6,134 nucleotides of DNA from Candidatus Bipolaricaulota bacterium (GTDB lineage Bacteria > Bipolaricaulota > Bipolaricaulia > RBG-16-55-9 > DRXL01): positions 1 through 6,134 of the forward strand of contig JANWXV010000044.1 in assembly GCA_025057405.1 (NCBI GenBank). The letters are read 5' to 3'. Position numbers and translations under genes: made by a program. Under the pieces are notes generated by a model that worked only from the letters and a program-made list of their open reading frames with translations, did not search any database and had not been told where the DNA came from. How positions within the stretch are numbered: position 1 is the first letter of the stretch; every line of letters begins with the position of its first letter. Shown piece after piece: positions 1-5,751 of this stretch.

Positions 1-278
1 AGCGCATACGCGCCGATGAGCGCTTCGAGAGCAGCGTAGGTCAGCAGCGGCGATCCCCGACGATCAATCCAGCGCCCAAAGAGATAGCTCCCCAGCGCCA
101 AGCCCGCCATGAACGCCGTCAAGACGGTGCTGACAGCAAAAGCTGTTGATCCGAAGATCAGCGTCATGTGGCGCACCCAGGCGACTTGGTAGATCAGCGC
201 CGTGCCCCCAGAGAGCAGAAAACAGAGAAAGACAGCCGCTGAGATCCACCAAGGCAGCGAGAGCGCTCGCGCAGACAT
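1..278 (-). CDS. Membrane-embedded spermidine/spermine synthase-like protein, N-terminal part (runs off the left edge)
   Basis: The 92 visible residues begin MSARALSLPWW and match the N-terminal membrane domain of fused MFS/spermidine synthase-like proteins. The family signature is clear: SGGTALIYQVAWVR at residues 23-36, LIFGSTAFAVSTVL at 40-53, and AFMAGLALGS followed by GRWIDRRGSPL at 55-79. Residues 12-31, about 40-66 and 78-92 are hydrophobic and should be the first membrane helices. Known members carry a C-terminal Rossmann-fold aminopropyltransferase-like domain, but that part lies outside the window, so enzymatic activity cannot be judged; many members of this family have no proven substrate. 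The ATG at 278 starts exactly where the family homology starts and lies 10 nt past the rpoC stop. No Shine-Dalgarno sequence precedes it, only A8 followed by T4, so translation may depend on coupling to rpoC. The identification rests on motif recognition only; the family call is firm and the function is not. Confidence 0.85.
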   Translation of the reverse strand, partial: MSARALSLPWWISAAVFLCFLLSGGTALIYQVAWVRHMTLIFGSTAFAVSTVLTAFMAGLALGSYLFGRWIDRRGSPLLTYAALEALIGAYA

Positions 279-288
279 AAAATTTTTT

Positions 289-3200
289 TTAAGAAGCCGT
301 CGCCGGCTGAGGCTTGGGGGCTTCTGGGGGCTTGACGAACCCCGTTCCCGCAGGGATGAGTTTGCTCACGATGATACAGGGCTTGAGGCTCTCGAGATAA
401 TCGACTTTGCCCTTGAGGGCCGCTTCGGCGAGCACCGTGGTCGTCCGCTGGAACGACGCGGCCGAGAGCCACGACTTCGTCTCCAGAGCCGACTTAGAGA
501 TGCGCAAGAGGACGCGCTCGGCGCTGGGCAGCTTGTACTCCGCGATGCGCTGCGCTAGCTTCTCCTTGCCGCGCTCTACGATGATCTCCGTCACGCCAGC
601 ACGGAGCGCCGTGCGCACGAGTTCGCCGGTGATCGCGCTGCCCTTGGGAGCGATCACCGTGCCCTTCTTATCCGTGAGGGGCGCGCCCAGAGTCAACCCA
701 AGGACCTCCTCGCGCGCAGCCCGGATCTTCTTGTTCTCTTCTAACAGACGCTCGTTCTCCAGACGAAACTCTTCTAAGATCACCAGCTCGTTGGGGAAGA
801 ACTTGGAGTCCCCAGGGTCGAGAATGCGCACATTGTTGAGCATCTGTCGGATCACTAACTCTAAGTGCTTGTCGTTAATATCTACGCCTTGGCTCTTATA
901 GACTTTATGGATCTCCGCGAGCAGATAATTGCGGGTCTTCTCCACCCCGGCGATATTCAACAGCCGATGGGGAGAGATGACCCCCTTGGAGAGGAGATCG
1001 CCCTCTTGGACTTTGTCGCCGGTGCGCACCGCGGGCGGGCTGGAAAGCTCAACCGTAGCTTCATAGTGAAAGGCGATCTCGATCAGTTCGTTGGGCAGGG
1101 CTTTGACCGCGTCAATATGCATCAAGAGATCCGACGCGAGCGTGAGCGCAAACAGCGGATCCCCCGCTTCGACCCATTCCCCATCAGCGCGCAGCACCGT
1201 CACGTCTTCGGTGAGGGGATACTCTTTGCCCTCTTCGGGTTCATAGACGATGATCTGATTCGCGGTGACCACCGCGACCCCGGAGGTCTCCGCGCGCAGC
1301 TCAATGGGAATGGACTTGCTGGAGAGCTTCTCGCCCGCGAGCACTTTATCGCCCGGATTGACCAATCGTCGCGCCCCATAGGGCAACCGATGCCGCACCC
1401 GGTTCTCCGTGCCCTTCTCTTTGATGATGATCGCGCGTTCTTCGTTTTCGATCACTTCTTCCACGACGCCGTCTACTTTGGCTACGGCGGCCTCTTCGTG
1501 GAACGGCCCGGCGAGCAGGGCGCCTTTGGAGATCTTCTGACCGTTTTTGACCGCCGGCTCGACTCCCTCGGGCAGGGTGTAGACGCGGTCGCTCCCGTCC
1601 AAGTCCAGCAGATAGACCCTGCGGGCGTCTTCCGTTTCGATGATGCGCACGCACCCGCGACGCGCGCTCCGCCCATTGAGCAGTTGTTCCGTAGAGAGCG
1701 CGGCGTTCTTGTCGAACTTAGCACACAGCGACTTGGGGATACGAATATGCTTCTCATCGCCGCGCAGCGCGACGGCCATTCGCCCGGACTCGGGAGATTG
1801 CTTCATATCTACGATGATGCCGCTGATGGGCGCGATATCGGCTTGGGCGCTGCGCAGGGCTTTGCGCGCTTCAAAAAGCTCTTCGGCGCGCGGCAGACCC
1901 TGGGTGATATCAAAGCCCGCAACGCCGCCCGTATGGAACGTCTTCATTGTCAGTTGCGTCCCCGGCTCCCCAATCGACTGAGCTGCGATGATGCCGACGG
2001 CTGTGCCCAGTTCTACCAACCGATGCGTGCTCAGGTCTAAGCCATAGCACTTCTGGCAGATGCCGCGCCGCACGGCGCAGCGCATGGGAGAGCGCACGAC
2101 GATATTGGGGCGCAGGCGCACGCTCTCGATCCCCAACGCGCGAATCTTTTCGGCCAGCGCGCGCGTGATCAGTTCGTCTTGGGCAACGACGACATAATTC
2201 GTCTTGGGGTCGCGCACGTCTTCGGCAGCTTTAGCTCCGATAGCTCTCTCTATAAATTTGGGGTCTTGCGGGGAGAGCGTCGTGCTGAGGTTGCCCAACT
2301 TCTCGGCGCGTTCTCGGTCGAAGGTCTCGCCCGCGGGCAGCAGCAGCTCCCCTAAGAAGCGCACGTCTTGGGCCGCCACGCGCCCGTAGATGCGCTCAGC
2401 GATCGTCTCCATCACTTCGCTGGGCTTATTAAAATAGAGGGGATCAATCTCAAAGCCGTCGGTGGTGCCACAGTCTTCGATCTTAATAATCAGTTCTTCG
2501 GTGGCGTCGACCAACCGTCGTGTGAGATAGCCCGAATCGGCGGTCTTGAGGGCCGTATCGGCGGTGCCTTTGCGGCCGCCGTGCGTGCTGATGAAGTACT
2601 CCATGACGTTCAGCCCCTCCCGGAAGTTGGAGATGACCGGCATCTCGATGATGCGCCCGGAGGGGTCGCTCATGGGGCCGCGCATCCCCGCGAGCTGCTT
2701 GACTTGGGTCTTGGAGCCGCGCGCGCCCGAATCCACGACCATATAGACGGGATTGAATCGGTGTTGCGCGAGATTTTGCATCGTCACATCGGCCACGCGA
2801 TCTACCGTCTCCATCCAGATTTCGATGACTTTAGTGCGACGCTCATCGTCGGTGACCAGACCGCGCTCGTAGCGCTCATTGACCTTGCGAACGCGCTCGA
2901 GGGCTTCTTTGAGGATCTCAGATTTCTTCGAAGGGATGAGACAATCCCGCACGGAGATCGTCAGCCCGGAGCGGGTAGCAAACCCAAATCCCAGGTCCTT
3001 GAGGCCGTCGAGAAGCTCCACGGTGCGCTCCAACCCATGCCGGAAGTAGCACTCCATGATGACGCTATAGATCGCGTCGGAATCGAATTCGCGATGGTAA
3101 TCTCGCAAATCTTTGGGGAAGACGCTGTTGAGCAGAGCGCGCCCCAGCGTCGTCTCGATCACTTGGCCGTCAATGCGAATCTTAATGAGACTGTGGAGCG

Positions 3201-5238
3201 AGATGAGCTTCTCTTCATAAGCGCGCTCGGCCTCGCTGATGCTGGTGAAGTACTTGCCCGTGCCGCGCCCGTCGGGATCGAGCAGCGAGAGATAGTAATA
3301 AGCGAAGATCGCGTCTTGGGTGGGGACGCTCAGGGGCTTCCCGCTGGCCGGCGAGAGAATATTCTTGGTGGAGAGCATCAACTGGCGCGTCTCTTGGACG
3401 GCCATTTTGCTCAAGGGCAGATGGACGGCCATCATGTCGCCGTCGAAGTCGGCGTTGTAGGGGCGACAGACAAACGGGTGAATCTGAATGGCTTCGCCGT
3501 CTACTAAGATCGGTTCGAAGCCTTGAATCCCCAGACGATGGAGCGTGGGCGCTCGATTGAGCAAGACCGGGTACTCTTTCACTAACTGTTCTAAGACATC
3601 CCAGACTTCGGGCATCTCGCCGGAGAGCGCTTTGTTCTTGACCTCGTCGAAATTCGAGATCACGCTCACGCCCAGGCGCGCCAGCACAAACGGCTTAAAG
3701 AGTTCGAGGGCCATCTTCTTGGGGATGCCGCACTGGTGCAATTTCAGTTTGGGGTTGACGACGATCACGGCGCGTCCAGAGTAATCTACCCGTTTGCCCA
3801 AGAGATTTCTCCTTAAGCGCCCGTGCTTGCCCTGAATGCGCTCGCTCAGCGATTTCAACGGACGGTTATCGCGCCCGAGAATAGCATTGTCTTTCTTCTC
3901 GTTGTGAATGAGGGCATCTACGGCCTCTTGGAGCATACGCCGCTCGTTTCTCAAAATCACCTCGGGAGCGTCGATCTCCAAGAGCTTCTTCAGACGATTG
4001 TTTCGGTTGATAATTCTTCGGTAAAGATCATTGAGATCAGTCGTGGCGAACTTGCCGCCCTCTAGCAACACGATGGGGCGCAATTCCGGGGGCAGGACGG
4101 GGATAACTTCCAAGACCATGTGTTCGGGTTTATTGCCGCTCCTGCGGATCTGTTGGACGATCTCCAAGCGTTTGAGCAAGCGCTTGCGCCGGCCCTCGGT
4201 AGGTTCTTGAGCGATCTGCTGGTGCAGGTCTTCTTCGAGAGCGGCTAGGTCGAGGTTGGCCAGCACCCCTTTGATGCCCGCCGCGCCCGTCTCGGCTTCA
4301 AACTGCCCCGGATAGAGCTTCTCGTAGGCTTTCTTCTCAAATTCCCACAACTGATCGCCCACTTTGAGGGGGAGCTGAGCGCTCTTGACGCTGGTCACCA
4401 GATAGATCAAGCTATCAACTTGTTCGGTGATCTTGCGGCCCTTGAGGTCGGGATAGACCGTCTTGAGGAAGTTAAATTTCGTCTCGGAGAGCGGGTTCTC
4501 TCGGTAGAGCTTGGCGAGGGTCTGTCCGGATTCGACTCTCTCTCCGGAGGAGACCAGCAGCTCGGCATCGGTGGGCACGGGGAAGGCCCGCGTGGAGTCT
4601 GAGAGTTTAATCAGCTTAAGCTCCTCGCCGTTGCCCAGCTTGGTCTTCTCAAACGAGACCTTTCCCGTGCCCTCGGCCCGAACTTCGTAATCGGCTTCGA
4701 GTTCGTAGAGCCGCTCCGCCGTGAATTTTCTCTTCTCCCCCAGAATCTGCAGTTGTGAGCCATAGATGAAGTCCCCCTCGGCGAAATCCGATCTATCGGA
4801 CTGGGTGATCATATAGATATCTTCTTCGATGGGGGTCGTCTCGTAGTAGGCGATCTTTTTGAGGGTCGCCCGCTTGATCCCTAAGAGCGTGCTGAGGGGC
4901 GACGAGATGCCCTTCAAGTACCAGAAGTGCACGACGGGGCTGGCCAGCTCGATATGGGCCATATTGGAGCGCCGCACATCGGAACTCGTGACTAAGACGC
5001 CGCACTTTTCGCAAGTAATGCCCTCGTACTTGCGCCCGCGGTATTTGCTACAGGCGCATTCGAAATCGTTTTCGGGGCCAAAGATCTCTTCGGCGAAGAG
5101 GCCCCCGCGTTCGGGTTTATGCGTGCGATAGTTGATCGTCTCGGATTCGGTGACTTCACCGCGTGACCAACTGCGGATCTCCTCCGGAGAGGCTAAGCCG
5201 ATGCGGAGTTTGGCAATGTCATCGCCGCTGTACACCAC
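289..5238 (-). CDS. rpoC: DNA-directed RNA polymerase beta' subunit
   Basis: This is the clamp and catalytic subunit of RNA polymerase, complete at 1649 residues (E. coli about 1407, Thermus about 1524). The N-terminal zinc ribbon has C61, C63, C76 and C79. A barrel-sandwich-containing insertion lies at about 150-330, followed by GNKPEHMVLEVIPVLPPELR and the switch-2 segment G470-R489 (GKRVDYSGR). The active-site loop is NADFDGD, with Mg-binding aspartates D597, D599 and D601; the next residue is M602, where Gln is usual. The bridge-helix region follows N877 (NVMEYFISTHGGRKG). The second zinc site is C923, C1054, C1061 and C1064. The trigger loop is M1098, K1099, F1101, H1102, then GGVAGFDITQGLPR, with no E. 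coli-type insertion. The jaw at about 1143-1420 is enlarged by tandem barrel-sandwich units, and another insertion lies at about 1515-1576. The protein ends in a Pro/Ala-rich tail. The start is GTG at 5238; an in-frame TGA two codons upstream limits the choice to this GTG or the adjacent GTG at 5235. It lies downstream of fmdB, not rpoB. Confidence 0.98.
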   Translation of the reverse strand: MVYSGDDIAKLRIGLASPEEIRSWSRGEVTESETINYRTHKPERGGLFAEEIFGPENDFECACSKYRGRKYEGITCEKCGVLVTSSDVRRSNMAHIELASPVVHFWYLKGISSPLSTLLGIKRATLKKIAYYETTPIEEDIYMITQSDRSDFAEGDFIYGSQLQILGEKRKFTAERLYELEADYEVRAEGTGKVSFEKTKLGNGEELKLIKLSDSTRAFPVPTDAELLVSSGERVESGQTLAKLYRENPLSETKFNFLKTVYPDLKGRKITEQVDSLIYLVTSVKSAQLPLKVGDQLWEFEKKAYEKLYPGQFEAETGAAGIKGVLANLDLAALEEDLHQQIAQEPTEGRRKRLLKRLEIVQQIRRSGNKPEHMVLEVIPVLPPELRPIVLLEGGKFATTDLNDLYRRIINRNNRLKKLLEIDAPEVILRNERRMLQEAVDALIHNEKKDNAILGRDNRPLKSLSERIQGKHGRLRRNLLGKRVDYSGRAVIVVNPKLKLHQCGIPKKMALELFKPFVLARLGVSVISNFDEVKNKALSGEMPEVWDVLEQLVKEYPVLLNRAPTLHRLGIQGFEPILVDGEAIQIHPFVCRPYNADFDGDMMAVHLPLSKMAVQETRQLMLSTKNILSPASGKPLSVPTQDAIFAYYYLSLLDPDGRGTGKYFTSISEAERAYEEKLISLHSLIKIRIDGQVIETTLGRALLNSVFPKDLRDYHREFDSDAIYSVIMECYFRHGLERTVELLDGLKDLGFGFATRSGLTISVRDCLIPSKKSEILKEALERVRKVNERYERGLVTDDERRTKVIEIWMETVDRVADVTMQNLAQHRFNPVYMVVDSGARGSKTQVKQLAGMRGPMSDPSGRIIEMPVISNFREGLNVMEYFISTHGGRKGTADTALKTADSGYLTRRLVDATEELIIKIEDCGTTDGFEIDPLYFNKPSEVMETIAERIYGRVAAQDVRFLGELLLPAGETFDRERAEKLGNLSTTLSPQDPKFIERAIGAKAAEDVRDPKTNYVVVAQDELITRALAEKIRALGIESVRLRPNIVVRSPMRCAVRRGICQKCYGLDLSTHRLVELGTAVGIIAAQSIGEPGTQLTMKTFHTGGVAGFDITQGLPRAEELFEARKALRSAQADIAPISGIIVDMKQSPESGRMAVALRGDEKHIRIPKSLCAKFDKNAALSTEQLLNGRSARRGCVRIIETEDARRVYLLDLDGSDRVYTLPEGVEPAVKNGQKISKGALLAGPFHEEAAVAKVDGVVEEVIENEERAIIIKEKGTENRVRHRLPYGARRLVNPGDKVLAGEKLSSKSIPIELRAETSGVAVVTANQIIVYEPEEGKEYPLTEDVTVLRADGEWVEAGDPLFALTLASDLLMHIDAVKALPNELIEIAFHYEATVELSSPPAVRTGDKVQEGDLLSKGVISPHRLLNIAGVEKTRNYLLAEIHKVYKSQGVDINDKHLELVIRQMLNNVRILDPGDSKFFPNELVILEEFRLENERLLEENKKIRAAREEVLGLTLGAPLTDKKGTVIAPKGSAITGELVRTALRAGVTEIIVERGKEKLAQRIAEYKLPSAERVLLRISKSALETKSWLSAASFQRTTTVLAEAALKGKVDYLESLKPCIIVSKLIPAGTGFVKPPEAPKPQPATAS

Positions 5239-5240
5239 GT

Positions 5241-5248
5241 CTCACCCC
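5241..5248 (-). promoter_or_regulatory. Ribosome binding site of rpoC
   Basis: The minus strand reads GGGGTGAG directly before GAC and the tandem GTG GTG codons. GGTGA can pair with the 3' end of 16S rRNA. Measured from the A of GGTGA, the spacing is 3 nt to the first GTG (5238) and 6 nt to the second (5235), so either could be the true start. The in-frame TGA at 5242-5244 lies inside this element and excludes any longer N-terminus. Confidence 0.5.
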
Positions 5249-5281
5249 AGAAAGCTATGGGCGGGGGAGCGGCTCTCTCAG

Positions 5282-5309
5282 GTAGGGGCGTGATGAATCA
5301 CGCCCCTAC
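5282..5309. repeat. 28-bp palindromic repeat of the GTAGGGGCG type at the 3' end of fmdB
   Basis: The left arm GTAGGGGCGTGAT (5282-5294) and right arm ATCACGCCCCTAC (5297-5309) are perfect 13-bp reverse complements around a 2-bp centre, GA. In RNA this would fold as a very stable stem with a TGAA or TTCA loop. Arms beginning GTAGGGGCG resemble small dispersed palindromic repeats I have seen in many environmental bacterial genomes, often next to gene ends; that resemblance is from memory and not tested here. The repeat covers the last codons of fmdB, and its own TGA serves as the fmdB stop. No T-run follows on the minus strand, so it is not a standard intrinsic terminator and read-through into rpoC is expected. 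It may stabilise or process the mRNA between the two genes. Confidence 0.8.
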
Positions 5310-5537
5310 ATTCTTGTTGTTCGCAGTTCCGCTTGAGCTTTCGGAGGATTCCCGTGGGCGGCGATAGGTCGTGGTGTAGAAGCCGCCGCCCTTATAGTGT
5401 ACGCCGACGCGTGCGGGGATGCGGTGCGCGCGGGGGGCTCCGCATTCTTCACAGACGCGGACCTCGGCGCTATCCAGCGAATCTAAGACGCTGAACGTGT
5501 GAGCACACGCCTCGCAGCGATAGCGATACAACGGCAT
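5298..5537 (-). CDS. FmdB-family small zinc-ribbon protein
   Basis: This 79-residue protein begins MPLYRYRCEAC, the hallmark of the FmdB/CxxC_CxxC_SSSS family. Two CxxC knuckles, C8/C11 and C29/C32, form a predicted zinc ribbon. The second conserved block, YKGGGFYTTTYR, follows about 15 residues after the second knuckle, and the tail is low-complexity and Ser-rich (RESSESSSG), as is common in the family. The name comes from a putative regulator of formamidase genes in Methylophilus; the biochemical role of most members is unknown. The start is supported by GGAGG 12 nt upstream. It is the first gene after the minus-strand promoter and lies 59 nt ahead of rpoC, so it is probably co-transcribed with it. 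The last three residues (VGA) and the stop codon come from the palindromic repeat at 5282-5309, which suggests that the original C-terminus was replaced by the repeat. The family call is firm; a functional link to RNA polymerase is only inferred from position. Confidence 0.93.
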   Translation of the reverse strand: MPLYRYRCEACAHTFSVLDSLDSAEVRVCEECGAPRAHRIPARVGVHYKGGGFYTTTYRRPRESSESSSGTANNKNVGA

Positions 5538-5549
5538 AATCTAGGAATT

Positions 5550-5554
5550 CCTCC
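5550..5554 (-). promoter_or_regulatory. Shine-Dalgarno sequence of fmdB
   Basis: The minus strand reads GGAGGAATTCCTAGATT before ATG 5537. GGAGG is a full match to the anti-Shine-Dalgarno core, 12 nt from the start codon. That is somewhat long but workable, and no closer start codon is available. This gene therefore has a classical leadered mRNA, unlike the divergent gene at 5752. Confidence 0.65.
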
Positions 5555-5592
5555 GTCTAGGCAAAGCAAGACTGCCGGGGAAGAAAGCACAA

Positions 5593-5606
5593 GCTCTCGC
5601 GAGAGC
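5593..5606. promoter_or_regulatory. Perfect 14-bp palindrome in the fmdB-rpoC leader
   Basis: GCTCTCGCGAGAGC is its own reverse complement over 14 bp. It lies about 24-37 nt downstream of the predicted minus-strand transcription start and about 56 nt before the fmdB ATG. It could be an operator for a dimeric repressor, given its place just downstream of the promoter. It could instead form a small RNA hairpin with a 5-bp stem and CGCG loop. No T-run follows, so it is not an intrinsic terminator. Which role applies cannot be decided from the sequence. Confidence 0.45.
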
Positions 5607-5636
5607 CAAGTCCACAAACCGCCATCAGTGTCGGTT

Positions 5637-5665
5637 AGTATAGCAAATAATCGTACCCCGTGCAA
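5637..5665 (-). promoter_or_regulatory. Sigma70-type promoter for fmdB-rpoC
   Basis: On the minus strand, TTGCAC (5665-5660) and TATACT (5642-5637) are separated by exactly 17 bp. The -10 box matches the consensus at five of six positions and the -35 box keeps TTG. The predicted start is near 5630, giving a leader of about 93 nt with the 14-bp palindrome inside it. No comparable promoter is visible in the 59-nt fmdB-rpoC spacer, so this one probably drives rpoC as well. Confidence 0.6.
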
Positions 5666-5711
5666 ATGCTGCTGGGCAAGCCCCAAAACAGCTCATAAAC
5701 AGTGTCAGGTC

Positions 5712-5740
5712 TTGCTAAAGACTGCAATCTGGTTTATGAT
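5712..5740 (+). promoter_or_regulatory. Sigma70-type promoter for the ABC-F gene, likely giving a leaderless mRNA
   Basis: TTGCTA (5712-5717) and TATGAT (5735-5740) are separated by exactly 17 bp. The -10 box matches five of six consensus positions. A start 5-8 nt past the -10 box would fall in the A-run at 5745-5748, only about 4-7 nt before ATG 5752. That leaves no room for a Shine-Dalgarno sequence, and none is present. The two divergent -35 boxes are 46 bp apart, so the promoters could influence each other. Confidence 0.6.
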
Positions 5741-5751
5741 CTCTAAAAGTT

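Noticed and set aside
257..290. Small hairpin (GCGAG/CTCGC, 257-270) followed by T8 (283-290) on the plus strand, terminator-like
   Set aside because: The stem is only 5 bp and 12 nt separate it from the T-run. No plus-strand gene lies upstream, and on the coding strand the run is A rather than T, so it cannot terminate rpoC.
865..2040. 391-codon open frame on the plus strand
   Set aside because: It lies wholly antisense to well-conserved rpoC coding sequence. Its translation has no recognisable domain, and long antisense frames are common opposite GC-rich genes.
2368..3507. 379-codon open frame on the plus strand
   Set aside because: It is antisense to the rpoC active-site and bridge-helix regions. 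The minus-strand protein matches a universal family and this one shows no family motif.
5239..5281. Possible separate rpoC promoter in the fmdB-rpoC spacer
   Set aside because: The spacer is GC-rich and shows no -10 or -35 pair with acceptable spacing; transcription from the promoter upstream of fmdB explains rpoC better.
5674..5683. GGGCAAGCCC inverted repeat between the divergent promoters
   Set aside because: Only 4-bp arms with a 2-bp gap, which is too short to stand out from chance in GC-rich DNA.
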